Assembly (NCBI RefSeq): GCF_012641365.1
Contig: NZ_JABAIM010000001.1
Location: 620,001-684,000 of the forward strand
Length of the DNA: 64,000 bases
Source of the DNA: Leeia aquatica
GTDB taxonomy: Bacteria > Pseudomonadota > Gammaproteobacteria > Burkholderiales > Leeiaceae
Direction: 5' to 3'
The notes under the pieces were generated by a model. That model did not search any database. It saw only the letters and a list, made by a program, of their open reading frames with translations, and was not told where the DNA came from. The translations under genes and the position numbers were made by a program. Position 1 is the first letter of the stretch; every line of letters starts with the position of its first letter. Positions 9,157-18,088 of this stretch are shown here, in pieces.

Positions 9157-10590
9157 ATGACCCAGTCATTCAAGAATATCCCGATCAAAACCCAGCCCGC
9201 TCCGCCGCTCGATGACCAGGACGAGCTGTATGAAGTTCGCAAGAAAATCCACCCGCGTGCCATCAGTGGTCTGTTTGCCACCTGGCGCTGGATTGCCGTC
9301 TGGGTCACACAGCTGGTGTTCTATGGTCTGCCCTGGCTGAGCTGGGAGGGTCGTCCGGCGGTGCTGTTTGATCTGGATGCCCGCAAGTTCTACATTTTCG
9401 ACCTGATCTTCTGGCCGCAGGATTTCATCTACCTGGCGCTGCTGCTGATGCTGTGCGCGTTCGGCCTGTTCTGGTGGACCGCTATTGCTGGGCGGCTGTG
9501 GTGCGGCTACGCCTGTCCGCAGACGGTCTATACCTCGATCTTTTTGTGGATCGAGGCCAAGGTAGAAGGTAACCATCTGGCGCGGCAGAAGCTGGATGCT
9601 GCGCCGATGAGCGGCCGCAAGCTGCGTCTGCGCGCCACCAAGCACGCGATCTGGATTGCCTTCTCGCTGTGGACCGGCTTCACCTTCGTGTCCTACTTCA
9701 CGCCATTGACCGACCTGTTCCGCGAGAGCCGCCATGGCGGTCTGGGGCCGTGGGAACTGTTCTGGATCTGCTTCTATGGCTTCGCCACCTATGGCAATGC
9801 CGGCTTCCTGCGCGAGCAGGTGTGCAAGTACATGTGCCCGTATGCCCGCTTCCAGGGCGTGATGTTTGACCGCGATACCCTGATCATCAGTTACGACACC
9901 GAGCGTGGCGAGCCTCGCGGTGGCCGCAAGAAATCGGCCAACCCGCAAGAGCTGGGGCTGGGCTCCTGTGTGGACTGTAGCATCTGCGTGCAGGTCTGCC
10001 CCACCGGCATCGACATCCGCAACGGCCTGCAAAGTGAGTGCATTGGCTGTGCCGCCTGTATTGACGCCTGTGATCAGGTGATGGAGAAGATGAACTACCC
10101 GAAGGGGCTCATCCGCTACACCACCGAGAATGCGCTGGAGCACCGCTATGCGGAAGACCGGTTCCTCTCGCACATCCTGCGCCCGCGCATCATCATCTAC
10201 ACCGTGATTCTGGCCGTATTGGTCACCAGCATGGTGTGGACGCTGGCCACCCGCAATCCGCTGAAGGTAGATGTGGTGCGCGACCGTAATGCACTGGTGC
10301 GTGAAACGGTATTCGGGCAGGAAAATGCCTACACCCTCAACCTGATCAATACCGATGACCATGAACATCTGCTGATGATCAAGACCGAGGCCCTGCCGCA
10401 AGCGGAGCTGCTGAGCGACCAGGCCCTGCCGGTACGTGTTGCCGCAGGCAGCACCCAGCGCCTCACCCTGCGGGTCCGTACCAAAGGCACGCTGGCCCAG
10501 GGCAGCAATCCGCTGATCTTTGTGGTGCAGGCCGTCGACCAGCCAACCATGCAGCGTCGTGAAAAAACCTCGTTCCAGGCCGCCCGCTGA
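9157..10590 (+). CDS. ccoG: Cytochrome c oxidase accessory protein CcoG (RdxA/FixG)
   Basis: CcoG is an inner-membrane iron-sulfur protein reported to reduce copper for cbb3 oxidase assembly. The 477-residue protein has several transmembrane helices, the conserved CGYACPQ near 116, CKYMCPY near 223, and two [4Fe-4S] motifs: Cys271/274/277/281 and Cys295/298/301/305. A C-terminal immunoglobulin-like domain follows the last helix. The frame is open from 9019, but that part overlaps the ccoP hairpin, and homologues begin near the Met at 9157. Confidence 0.93.
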   Translation: MTQSFKNIPIKTQPAPPLDDQDELYEVRKKIHPRAISGLFATWRWIAVWVTQLVFYGLPWLSWEGRPAVLFDLDARKFYIFDLIFWPQDFIYLALLLMLCAFGLFWWTAIAGRLWCGYACPQTVYTSIFLWIEAKVEGNHLARQKLDAAPMSGRKLRLRATKHAIWIAFSLWTGFTFVSYFTPLTDLFRESRHGGLGPWELFWICFYGFATYGNAGFLREQVCKYMCPYARFQGVMFDRDTLIISYDTERGEPRGGRKKSANPQELGLGSCVDCSICVQVCPTGIDIRNGLQSECIGCAACIDACDQVMEKMNYPKGLIRYTTENALEHRYAEDRFLSHILRPRIIIYTVILAVLVTSMVWTLATRNPLKVDVVRDRNALVRETVFGQENAYTLNLINTDDHEHLLMIKTEALPQAELLSDQALPVRVAAGSTQRLTLRVRTKGTLAQGSNPLIFVVQAVDQPTMQRREKTSFQAAR

Positions 10591-10596
10591 GACCCT

Positions 10597-11094
10597 ATGA
10601 AACCTGCTACCCCACCCATCACCCCCTGGTACCGCCAATTCTGGCCCTGGCTGCTGATTTGCCTGCCTGGCGTGGTGGTCATCGCCAGCATCGCCACCTG
10701 GATCATCGCCAGCCGCACGGCCGACGATGAAGTGGACAAGGACTACTACAAGGTGGGCCTCACCATCAACCGCGACAAGGGCAAGGAAGACCAGGCCCGC
10801 CAGCTGGGGGTGCAAGCCAACCTGATGCTCGGCGAGCAAGGTCTGATCCGCGTCTACCTGCGCAGCAAGAATGCCCTGACGGCGGAGCCCCTGGAGCTCT
10901 TCCTGCAACACCCTTCCCGCCAGGCCTATGATCAGCGGGTACAACTCAAGCCGATCGGCCCCGGCCTGTACGAAGGCCAAGCCCAGCCGCTGCGTGCAGG
11001 GCGCTGGTATGTGGACCTGAGCAGCAAGCAATGGCAGGTGCGGGGGGAAGCGCACTACCCGCAGCAAGGCCCGCTGGATCTGGCCGCGCCGTAA
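10597..11094 (+). CDS. ccoH: cbb3 oxidase accessory protein CcoH/FixH
   Basis: A 165-residue membrane-anchored protein with one N-terminal transmembrane helix (about residues 14-34). Then comes the family's DDEVDKDYYKVGLTINRD region and a periplasmic beta-rich domain. FixH/CcoH proteins take part in cbb3 maturation, interacting with CcoN and CcoI. It follows ccoG by only six bases, so the two are co-transcribed. Confidence 0.88.
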   Translation: MKPATPPITPWYRQFWPWLLICLPGVVVIASIATWIIASRTADDEVDKDYYKVGLTINRDKGKEDQARQLGVQANLMLGEQGLIRVYLRSKNALTAEPLELFLQHPSRQAYDQRVQLKPIGPGLYEGQAQPLRAGRWYVDLSSKQWQVRGEAHYPQQGPLDLAAP

Positions 11095-11237
11095 TCGCCC
11101 GAAAAGCCTGTGGGCAGCCGCGTCCCCCGGCGCCCATCCTGTACAAGCGCGCAGGTCGTTCACAGGACACTTGACGACGCAATGCAACATCCGCCATGCT
11201 GAAACGGTAGCTCTTCCTTTCAGCCTGGGAGCATCCG

Positions 11238-11495
11238 ATGAAGCGTGCTGTGCTGCTGTTGTGGCCGTCGTTTATGCTGTCTGTGGTGGTAACCGGCCTG
11301 TTTTTTGCCTTCTTTGATCCACAAGAGCTGTCCATCCAGGGGCAACCCTTGGAATTGAGCCGCATGCAGACCTATACCCTGGCGTTTTTCGGGGCTTGGT
11401 TCTTCTTTGCCGCTTGCAGCTGGCTGACCCTGTTTTTTGAGCGCACGGCGGAGCAGGTTGACCACCTGCCGGGCCACGACCACGGTAACGCCTGA
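11238..11495 (+). CDS. Small two-helix membrane protein next to cco locus
   Basis: An 85-residue protein with two hydrophobic segments (about 5-25 and 47-68), an acidic FDPQ loop between them and a His-containing tail ending DHDHGNA-like. A GGGAG site precedes the ATG. I do not recognise a named family. It is the last gene reading with the cco cluster, though about 140 bases separate it from ccoH and a weak promoter (TTGACG at 11171, CATGCT at 11195) may drive it alone. A role in respiration or metal handling is only a guess from position. Confidence 0.6.
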   Translation: MKRAVLLLWPSFMLSVVVTGLFFAFFDPQELSIQGQPLELSRMQTYTLAFFGAWFFFAACSWLTLFFERTAEQVDHLPGHDHGNA

Positions 11496-11553
11496 CGTCG
11501 TGCTAACATGCAGTGTTGCCCGCAACAAGCGGGCTTAGCCTGCTGGAGATTGC

Positions 11554-12216
11554 ATGACCCCCTCCCCGGTCATCCAGATGGATGATGGCCACGCCCATCC
11601 GGTGCGTAACATTTTCTGCATTGGTCGCAATTATGCCGCCCACGTGGCCGAGCTGGGTAACACCAGCTTTGGCGAGCCGGTTGTGTTCATGAAGCCATCG
11701 CATGCCCTGCTGCACGCACCCGGCCCTATCCGCCTGCCCGCACACTCGCAGGACATCCATCATGAGGCCGAGCTGGTCCTGTATATCGGCCGTCAACCTG
11801 ATCCGGGTCACCTGCTGCAGTCGATCACCGGCTACGGTCTGGGGCTGGACCTGACCGCGCGTGACCTGCAGAGCCATGCCAAGCAGCATGGCTTGCCGTG
11901 GACACTGGCGAAAGGCTTTCCCGGCTCGGCGTGTGTCTCCCGCTTCCGCCCCGCCGAACAGATCGAGGACTTGTCGGCGCTGAATTTCACCCTGCATGTG
12001 AACGAACAGTTGCGGCAGCACAGTGACCTGAACCTGATGCTGTACCCGCTGGAAACCCAGCTGCGCTTCCTGCTGGAACGTGTAGGGCTCGATGCCGGCG
12101 ATCTGGTGTTTACCGGCACCCCGGCGGGTGTCGCAGCCCTCCAGCCAGGTGACCAGCTGCAACTGGCCTTTACCAATGGCAGCCTGTCTGCCCGCTTCAG
12201 CGTGGAGGCCGCATGA
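11554..12216 (+). CDS. Fumarylacetoacetate hydrolase (FAH) family protein
   Basis: A 220-residue single-domain FAH protein. FCIGRNYAAHVAELGN opens the fold, EAELVLYIG carries the acidic metal ligands, then GLDLTARDLQ, KGFPGS and the C-terminal DLVFTGTPAGV. Members of this family (such as YcgM) act on acylpyruvates or oxaloacetate, or hydrolyse C-C bonds in aromatic degradation. The exact substrate cannot be read here. The stop overlaps the start of the ankyrin gene (ATGA), so the two are co-translated. Confidence 0.88.
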   Translation: MTPSPVIQMDDGHAHPVRNIFCIGRNYAAHVAELGNTSFGEPVVFMKPSHALLHAPGPIRLPAHSQDIHHEAELVLYIGRQPDPGHLLQSITGYGLGLDLTARDLQSHAKQHGLPWTLAKGFPGSACVSRFRPAEQIEDLSALNFTLHVNEQLRQHSDLNLMLYPLETQLRFLLERVGLDAGDLVFTGTPAGVAALQPGDQLQLAFTNGSLSARFSVEAA

Positions 12217-12839
12217 AGGGTTGGCTGGCCGCCCTGTTGCTACTTGTCACGCTGCCTGCCGGGGCCGAGTCTTACGATGACATGCTGCAAGGGGTGAAGA
12301 ACGACTTCGCAGGGGATGTTTCCGAGCTGCTGGCGCGCGGTTTTGATGTGGATACCACGGATAATCAGGGCAATACCCTGCTGATCTTGGCTGCCAGCAA
12401 TAGTTCGACCCGGGTCTTCCCCCTGCTGCTGGCAGCCCGCCCCAAGCTGAACCGGAAGAATCAGTTTGGCGAAACCGCGCTGATGATGGCGACGTACCGC
12501 AAGCAGACCGGCATGGTCAAAGCCTTGCTGGAAGCAGGTGCTGCGGTCAATCAGGAGGGCTGGGGCCCACTGCATTACGCCGCCAGTGCCGGACATCTGG
12601 AAGGCCTCCAGCTGATGCTGGAGGCTGGGGCAGACGTCAATGCCAAAGCCGCTGAGGGCAGCACACCGCTGATCATGGCGGCACGCGATGGCCACACCGA
12701 GGTGATTGCGCTGCTGCTGAAATACAAGGCCGACCCCAATGTGGTCAACGAAAGCGGCATGACCGCGCTGCGCTGGGCCATCCGGCGTGAGGATACCGAC
12801 AATATGGAATTGCTGGTGGAGGCGGACGCACAGCAGTAA
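12213..12839 (+). CDS. Secreted/periplasmic ankyrin-repeat protein
   Basis: The 208-residue protein begins with a clear signal peptide (MKGWLAALLLLVTLPAGAES) and then carries about five ankyrin repeats. Typical pieces are TDNQGNTLLILAA, FGETALMMATYRKQ, WGPLHYAASAGH and GSTPLIMAARDGH. Ankyrin repeats bind proteins. Periplasmic versions accompany catalases or peroxidases in some bacteria, but no such gene adjoins here. It overlaps the FAH gene by four bases and is probably the second gene of that unit. Confidence 0.85.
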   Translation: MKGWLAALLLLVTLPAGAESYDDMLQGVKNDFAGDVSELLARGFDVDTTDNQGNTLLILAASNSSTRVFPLLLAARPKLNRKNQFGETALMMATYRKQTGMVKALLEAGAAVNQEGWGPLHYAASAGHLEGLQLMLEAGADVNAKAAEGSTPLIMAARDGHTEVIALLLKYKADPNVVNESGMTALRWAIRREDTDNMELLVEADAQQ

Positions 12840-12888
12840 GGACTGCCCCACCGGTTTTTGATCCACCCGCAGCATGAAGGAGGTCATC

Positions 12889-13320
12889 ATGAAGACGGCA
12901 GGACAATTGCTGGCAGAAAAACAGCGGCAAGCCATCTATAACGTCCCCCCACAGGCCACCATCTATGCCGCGCTGCAGCTGATGGCGGAGAAGGACATCG
13001 GTGCGGTGCTGGTGATGGATGAAGACAGCCTGGTGGGCATCTTTTCCGAGCGCGACTACGCCCGCAAGATCATCCTCAAGGGTAAAAATTCGACGGACAC
13101 CCTGATTCAGGATGTGATGACCTCCCGTCTCTTCGTCGTCAGCCCGCACAGTACCATTTCCGAGTGCATGGCCTTGATGTCGGAAAAACGTATCCGCCAT
13201 CTGCCGGTGGTTGAAGGCAGCCAGGTGATGGGCGTGCTGTCGATTACCGATCTGGTGCGAGAAACCATTCGCGAACAGGATTTTGTAATCCAGCAGCTGG
13301 AACAGTACATCCACCAGTGA
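12889..13320 (+). CDS. CBS-domain protein
   Basis: A 143-residue protein made of two CBS domains: IYAALQLMAEKDIGAVLVMD...VGIFSERDYARK, and STISECMALMSEKRIRHLPVVEG...VLSITDLV. Paired CBS domains bind adenosyl nucleotides and regulate partners. Stand-alone proteins of this size are common in proteobacteria. I chose the ATG at 12889 because AAGGAGG lies five bases upstream. The upstream ATG at 12874 would put that site inside the gene. It is convergent with the next lysR gene. Confidence 0.88.
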   Translation: MKTAGQLLAEKQRQAIYNVPPQATIYAALQLMAEKDIGAVLVMDEDSLVGIFSERDYARKIILKGKNSTDTLIQDVMTSRLFVVSPHSTISECMALMSEKRIRHLPVVEGSQVMGVLSITDLVRETIREQDFVIQQLEQYIHQ

Positions 13321-13323
13321 CCG

Positions 13324-14226
13324 TCAGCCTGCCAGCTGGCGCGCCAGCTCCAGCGGCAGGTCTTCGGCAAGGTGATCGTAGACGACCCGGACCCGGCGGT
13401 TGCCCCGTATTTCACGGTGCACCGTCAGCCAGATCGGATAAGCCGGAATGCGGAGATTCGGCAGCACCGGCAGCAAATCCGGTGCCTTGCGCGCCATGTG
13501 GTCGCTGAGAAAACCGATTCCCATCCCACTGCAGACGGTAGCCCAGTACACCAGATAATCATCCGTCCGCAAAACAAAATGTTCGGCGGGCAGATCCAAC
13601 CCCAGCAATTGCAGGCCGCGCTGGATGGTCGTCCCCTGATCCTCGCCCAGCAAGGCATGCGCCAGTAAATCCGGCAGCTGTTGCGGGGTACCACAACGCG
13701 CCAGATAATCACGATGGGCATAGGCCCCAATCCCGATTTCCGCGACCTTGCGTGCCACCAGTGAGGCCTGTGCCGGTTGCACCATGCGCAGCGCAATATC
13801 CGCCTCGCGTTGCAACAGATTATCCACGGTATTGCTGGCCACCAGCTCGATGCGGATGGATGGGTAACGCTCACGTAAACGGCTTAGTACCGGTGGCAGC
13901 AACTGAAAGGCAACCGGTTGACTCGCCGTAATACGCACCACCCCCGGTAGCAGAGTGTCGCTGCCCGTCGCCGCCATATTCAGCTGAAACGCCCCTTCCG
14001 CCATACGCTCGGCATGTTCCGCCAGCTGCAATGCCATGGCGGTTGGCAACAAACCACGGCCCGTACGCTCAAACAGCGCCACCCCCAGTTGCTGCTCCAG
14101 CTCGCTGATATGCCGTCCCAGCGTAGGCTGACTGCTGCCCAGCTGTCGTGCGGCCCCAAGCAAGCTCCCCTGCTGCAATACCGCCAGAAACGAGGGAATC
14201 AATTGCCAGTCAAAGCGGGTTTTCAT
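13324..14226 (-). CDS. LysR-family transcriptional regulator
   Basis: The 300-residue protein has an N-terminal winged helix (FLAVLQQGSLLGAARQLGSSQPTLGRHISELEQQLGVALFERTGRG read in segments, residues about 13-62) and a substrate-binding domain. LysR proteins usually control the gene read divergently from them, here the epimerase-like gene 105 bases away. A perfect 14-bp palindrome lies nine bases before its own start and could be the operator. The inducer is unknown. Confidence 0.9.
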   Translation of the reverse strand: MKTRFDWQLIPSFLAVLQQGSLLGAARQLGSSQPTLGRHISELEQQLGVALFERTGRGLLPTAMALQLAEHAERMAEGAFQLNMAATGSDTLLPGVVRITASQPVAFQLLPPVLSRLRERYPSIRIELVASNTVDNLLQREADIALRMVQPAQASLVARKVAEIGIGAYAHRDYLARCGTPQQLPDLLAHALLGEDQGTTIQRGLQLLGLDLPAEHFVLRTDDYLVYWATVCSGMGIGFLSDHMARKAPDLLPVLPNLRIPAYPIWLTVHREIRGNRRVRVVYDHLAEDLPLELARQLAG

Positions 14227-14234
14227 ACCGATTC

Positions 14235-14248
14235 ATTCATATATGAAT
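14235..14248. promoter_or_regulatory. Palindromic operator candidate between lysR and epimerase gene
   Basis: ATTCATATATGAAT is a perfect 14-bp palindrome in the 105-bp divergent intergenic region, close to the LysR start codon. It resembles LysR-type T-Nx-A sites but has 10 rather than 11 bases between T and A. Confidence 0.45.
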
Positions 14249-14331
14249 ATCAGAGTAGCAATTATAACCAATTGTGGATAACCATGCCTTGCCGGACAAT
14301 GGCTTCACACCCAACCCACCCGGAGCACAGC

Positions 14332-15330
14332 ATGAAAAACGTTCTGATCCTCGGCGCCCGTGGCCGCTTTGCCAGTGCCGCACTCAAAGCCTTCGTGGCC
14401 GATGGCTGGCAAGTCACCGCCCTCACCCGTCCCGGCCGCCAACCACAGCCGCAAGCTGGCGTGCGCTGGCTGGCGATGGACCTGCAAGACAGCCAGAGCA
14501 TCGCCGCCGCTGCGGGCCCGATCGACCTGGTGGTACACGGCCTCAGCCCGCGCTACACCGATGCAGACTGGAAGCAACACGCACTGCCGATGCTGGAAGC
14601 CAGCATTGGCATCACAGCGGCACTGGGCTGCGCGCTGATGCTGCCGGGTACCGTCTACAACTATGGCAGCCAGCTGACCCCACAACTGACGCCAGAGCAA
14701 GACTTCCAGCCCGACCACTACAAAGCACAGGTCCGGGTACACATGGAACACGCACTGAAAGTGGCGGTGCAAAAAGGTCAGATCCGGCAGGCTATCGTAC
14801 TGCGGGCGGGCGATTTCTTTGGTGCTGACAGTGGCACCTGGCTGGATCAGGCCATTGCCAAAAACCTGCACGGCGGGGTAATGCAATGGCCAGGGCCGCA
14901 AGACGTCGCTACGCCATGGGCTTACCTGCCAGACCTGGCCGCCACGGCAGTACGGGTGGCCAACAAGCGCGATCAGCTCCCCGCCTTCAGCCGCTTGCAC
15001 TTCGCTGGCCATCAGCAAACCGGCGCAGACTGGGCCAAAGTGCTGCAAGCGATTGCGCAGCAACAAGGCTGGCTGCCACAGGCGCAAGCGCTCACCGTCA
15101 AGCGTTTGCCATGGTCTATCCTGCGCGTGGTCGGCTGGTTCAAGCCAGAAGTCGCCAGTCTGGTCAAGCTCAATTACCTGTGGCGCACGCCGCACGCGCT
15201 GAACAACCGCTCACTTGAAGCGCTGATTGGCCCGGAGCCGCATACGCCCTTCCCGCAAGCCGTCGCACAGGCCCTGCAGCAGGCTGGATTGCTGACCGCT
15301 CAAACAGGGCGTGCCGCCATCGCTGCATGA
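14332..15330 (+). CDS. NAD(P)-dependent epimerase/reductase-like protein (extended SDR)
   Basis: A 332-residue Rossmann protein. The dinucleotide-binding loop is LILGARGRFASAAL at residues 4-17, followed by LVVHGLSPRYTD and an acidic middle region, as in atypical NAD-dependent epimerase/dehydratase proteins. The usual YxxxK pair is not obvious (NYGSQ and DHYKAQ occur), so catalytic function is uncertain. I used the Met at 14332, preceded by GGAG. The frame is open upstream but overlaps lysR. Divergence from lysR suggests it is the regulated target. Confidence 0.75.
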   Translation: MKNVLILGARGRFASAALKAFVADGWQVTALTRPGRQPQPQAGVRWLAMDLQDSQSIAAAAGPIDLVVHGLSPRYTDADWKQHALPMLEASIGITAALGCALMLPGTVYNYGSQLTPQLTPEQDFQPDHYKAQVRVHMEHALKVAVQKGQIRQAIVLRAGDFFGADSGTWLDQAIAKNLHGGVMQWPGPQDVATPWAYLPDLAATAVRVANKRDQLPAFSRLHFAGHQQTGADWAKVLQAIAQQQGWLPQAQALTVKRLPWSILRVVGWFKPEVASLVKLNYLWRTPHALNNRSLEALIGPEPHTPFPQAVAQALQQAGLLTAQTGRAAIAA

Positions 15331-15353
15331 CCCACTGGCTCCCAGATGACACA

Positions 15354-15387
15354 GGTACATCCCGCCCCCGACAGGGTGGGATGTACC
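15354..15387 (+). terminator. Hairpin after the epimerase-like gene
   Basis: GGTACATCCC (15354-15363) pairs perfectly with GGGATGTACC (15378-15387), with a GC-rich loop that can extend the stem. It lies 23 bases after the stop but has no T-run, so termination is only probable. Confidence 0.45.
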
Positions 15388-15615
15388 ACAGGGGCTTGCT
15401 GATGGCATAGCCTTGTTCCTGCAGCTGCCACCCTCCATGCAGGGCGTGGCGGCATGCGCAGACCAAAGGTACGGTAAAACATACCTTAACTGAAACTCAA
15501 GTCAGCCCTGGAAATCCATGCTCAGCGCCTTGATGATGAAACAATGGCTGTGTAAGCTTCTGCCCGCGTATTAACCAATGCGCTTAAACCATACAAGAAC
15601 GCAGGAGCAGTTATT

Positions 15616-16017
15616 TTGAATCGTATCCGCAAGCCTTTTATCGCCGCCTTGATCACCCTGGCCTCGGCCACCGCCATGGCAGACACCTTCCAGACCCGTT
15701 GGGAAGAAGTGACCGAGCCGCTGACGGTCAACGGCAATAGCCAGTTCACCATTGAAGACACCGGCGAAGGTTTTATCCGCATCAAGGAAAAATTCAGCAA
15801 CAACTACCTGAATATTGAGACCGGCTCGCTCAAGAGCACCAACATCACCCCCGGCTGGCACAGCGCCCAGTGGAAGGTGATCCAGACCGGCGACGGCTGG
15901 ATCCGCCTGCAAAACCGCTGGAAGCCTAACCAGTACCTCCACGTCGAAACCGGCAGCGCCAAAGCCGGCCCGATTGAATCCGGCTGGTTCAGCGCACAGT
16001 GGAAGATCATCAAGTAA
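15616..16017 (+). CDS. Small secreted protein with two tandem beta-trefoil-like repeats
   Basis: The 133-residue protein starts at TTG with AGGAG eight bases upstream. A signal peptide ends at ...ATAMADTF. The mature part has two repeats of about 40 residues. Compare GFIRIKEKFSNNYLNIETG...GWHSAQWKVI with GWIRLQNRWKPNQYLHVETG...GWFSAQWKII. The Gln-Trp pair and the repeat spacing resemble ricin-type or fascin-like beta-trefoil lectin modules, but only two units plus a partial one fit. A carbohydrate-binding or surface role is inference. It has its own upstream region and no operon partner. Confidence 0.65.
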   Translation: MNRIRKPFIAALITLASATAMADTFQTRWEEVTEPLTVNGNSQFTIEDTGEGFIRIKEKFSNNYLNIETGSLKSTNITPGWHSAQWKVIQTGDGWIRLQNRWKPNQYLHVETGSAKAGPIESGWFSAQWKIIK

Positions 16018-16119
16018 ATGATGGTGCCAGACTGCCAGGCACACCGCTGTGCTTCGGCAGTTTTCTGAGGCGGGTAGATAAAAAAAGAAACGACACCCCG
16101 TCTGTCCAGTCCTCCCCAC

Positions 16120-17388
16120 TCAATACGTCATCACTACTTTGTCGGTCTTGACGTTGTAATGCCAGATCCGTTTGACTTTACCCGCGTTCACATACACCAG
16201 TGCTATATCATCCCCGTTGGGGGCAATCCAGAGCTTGTCATTTATGGAGAACAAGCTGAGCCCTGACTCGCGCGTGATCCGTCCACGCCCCTCCAGACGA
16301 GACTGGACCTTGCGTTTGACGACATCCCCACTTTCTGCAGCAATCAGAAACAGCCCATCCCCCCGCTCCTCCAGCGCAACATAGCGGTCCAGTTTGCGAT
16401 CATAAGTCAAAGAGGCGAGGTCAACCCCTTGTAGAGATTGATAATCAAGCCACTTCCGGTTCTTGGCATCATAGCGATACCAGTAGCCATGCCCTCCCCA
16501 TGTGACGATGCTGACAATCTCCCGTTTGCTGTCATAGGCAATATCTCTGGGATGAGAAAACTCAGGGAAATCCGGCGGCAGATGCACCAGCGTAGACCGC
16601 TCCTCAGGCAGGTCGATGATTTCCAGAAAGTCCCCGCTATAATCCATCCGGTACAACGCCCGGCCTGAGTCGGACAACACCAACAGGCTCCGGTCATAAT
16701 AGGCTTTTTTGACGGACTCTTGCGGCCCCGTCAAGCTCCAGTTCACCCGAATAAAATCCTTGGTGATCAGGCTGAATACAAAGTTGCTGTCCGGTTTTTG
16801 GGGTTGTGGCCCAGCCTGGGTCAGTGCTGCGCTGGGTGGGTCCAGTTGGGTGATGCAAATATCCGGCGGCAAAGTCCCATGACCTTGGAAAACATCCACC
16901 TTAGTGATGCCAAACAGGGCATTCAACTGACTCATCAGTTTCCCGAACTCCGGGCTGTCAATCTCTCGGGGTTCGCCCAGTGCAACCCGGTATGCCAGGG
17001 TGGGCACACTGGTACTCAGTGTTTGTGGTTCGAAGCCGGATACCAGAATACCCACCACGGTGGTTTGTGGTGTTGCGGTAAGCTGCCAGCGGGTTTGCTT
17101 TCCCCCAACCAATATCAACAGCACTCTGGAACCGGGCCGATCTACCCTCACCTGCACCGGATGCTTCTGGCGATCCACCTCACCAGGTTTATACCCGGAA
17201 ATCACCAGCACCTCCGCCCCTACGGCCAACGCTTTGGGTGGCTCCAGCGGTAACAACGGTAGCACTTTCAGCGTCTCGCGCGGCAACTCCGCCCGAATGG
17301 CCGGGCCAAACGACAAGGCTTCATCTGCCTGCGCAATATGCACCGCAACCAGTGTGATCAGCCCGAGCAGCATCCGAGAACAGGACAT
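16120..17388 (-). CDS. Secreted protein of unknown function, paralogue of 43971-45224
   Basis: A 422-residue protein with a signal peptide (MSCSRMLLGLITLVAVHIAQA). An N-terminal domain contains VGAEVLVISGYKPGEV and VDRPGSRVLLILVGGKQTRW. A C-terminal half looks like a beta-propeller: YRMDYSGDFLEII, PRDIAYDSKREIVSIVTWGGHGYWYRYDAKNRKWLDYQSL, and the ending PNGDDIALVYVNAG with KRIWHYNVKTDKV. A second copy of the family is encoded about 27 kb downstream on the same strand. I recognise no named family. Periplasmic or surface location is inferred from the signal peptide. Confidence 0.75.
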   Translation of the reverse strand: MSCSRMLLGLITLVAVHIAQADEALSFGPAIRAELPRETLKVLPLLPLEPPKALAVGAEVLVISGYKPGEVDRQKHPVQVRVDRPGSRVLLILVGGKQTRWQLTATPQTTVVGILVSGFEPQTLSTSVPTLAYRVALGEPREIDSPEFGKLMSQLNALFGITKVDVFQGHGTLPPDICITQLDPPSAALTQAGPQPQKPDSNFVFSLITKDFIRVNWSLTGPQESVKKAYYDRSLLVLSDSGRALYRMDYSGDFLEIIDLPEERSTLVHLPPDFPEFSHPRDIAYDSKREIVSIVTWGGHGYWYRYDAKNRKWLDYQSLQGVDLASLTYDRKLDRYVALEERGDGLFLIAAESGDVVKRKVQSRLEGRGRITRESGLSLFSINDKLWIAPNGDDIALVYVNAGKVKRIWHYNVKTDKVVMTY

Positions 17389-17439
17389 CTTTACGTTTCC
17401 ACAAAAATAGTGAGTCGGTGTTGTAGTAGCCCGGCAGGC

Positions 17440-17835
17440 TTATGGCTGGTACGCCTCATCCACCAGGCGCTGGCTCAGCCACCAGATGTTGCCGTGCGCA
17501 TCACGCACGCCGCCTTGCCGGTCGCCATACGGCATGTCTTCTACGGCCATCTCCAGCGTGGCACCATGCTGCAGAGCAAGCTGCATGGCCTGATCAGCAT
17601 CTTCCACATAGAGGTAGTACGCCGCCGCCATCGCTGGATAGTGAGGAGTGGCTTCGCTGATCATCACGGTGGAGGTCCCCAGCCGAACCTGCGCATTGGC
17701 AATCTCACCATTGGGGCGCATGCTGCGGCAAGTTTCCTCCCCACCGAGACCCTGAATCAGGAAGCGGACAAAGGATTCCGCATCCCGCACAAAGAAGTAA
17801 GGGGTCACGATATTGAAGCCGGACGGGATATGCAT
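17440..17835 (-). CDS. VOC-superfamily (PhnB/glyoxalase-like) protein
   Basis: A 131-residue single VOC module: TPYFFVRDAESFVRFL at the start, VMISEATPHYPAM in the middle, and GDRQGGVRDAHGNIWWLSQ at the end, which is the PhnB-like signature. These proteins are enzymes or binding proteins of very varied substrate, so no reaction can be named. Upstream (17861-17867) is an ATATCGG heptamer also found twice before the VOC/deoR pair near 28.26 kb. Confidence 0.82.
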   Translation of the reverse strand: MHIPSGFNIVTPYFFVRDAESFVRFLIQGLGGEETCRSMRPNGEIANAQVRLGTSTVMISEATPHYPAMAAAYYLYVEDADQAMQLALQHGATLEMAVEDMPYGDRQGGVRDAHGNIWWLSQRLVDEAYQP

Positions 17836-18088
17836 GCGGGGACTCCTAGTTGAAGCTCATATATCGGCTTATCAAACTGCCAGCAAGTGAATATATGAAA
17901 ATTCTGCCTTGCCATGTAGTGCAGCAACCACTTCCTCCAGCTCACCATCAAACCGCACACCGGCACCCCAGCCCTTGGGAATACACGTCACTTGCTGAAT
18001 GATACCGCGCACCGCTTACTGCATTGACTGATCGCTCCGTTCGTATAAGCAGCTGATCTCACCAGCACGACCAACTCCAGCCCCTCAC

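Noticed and set aside
11171-11185. TTGACGACGCAATG as an FNR site before the small membrane gene
   Set aside because: Only the left half-site fits. TTGACG is better read as a weak -35 box.
13334-13349. Perfect palindrome AGCTGGCGCGCCAGCT
   Set aside because: It lies within the last codons of lysR and is explained by GC-rich coding sequence. No T-run makes it a terminator.
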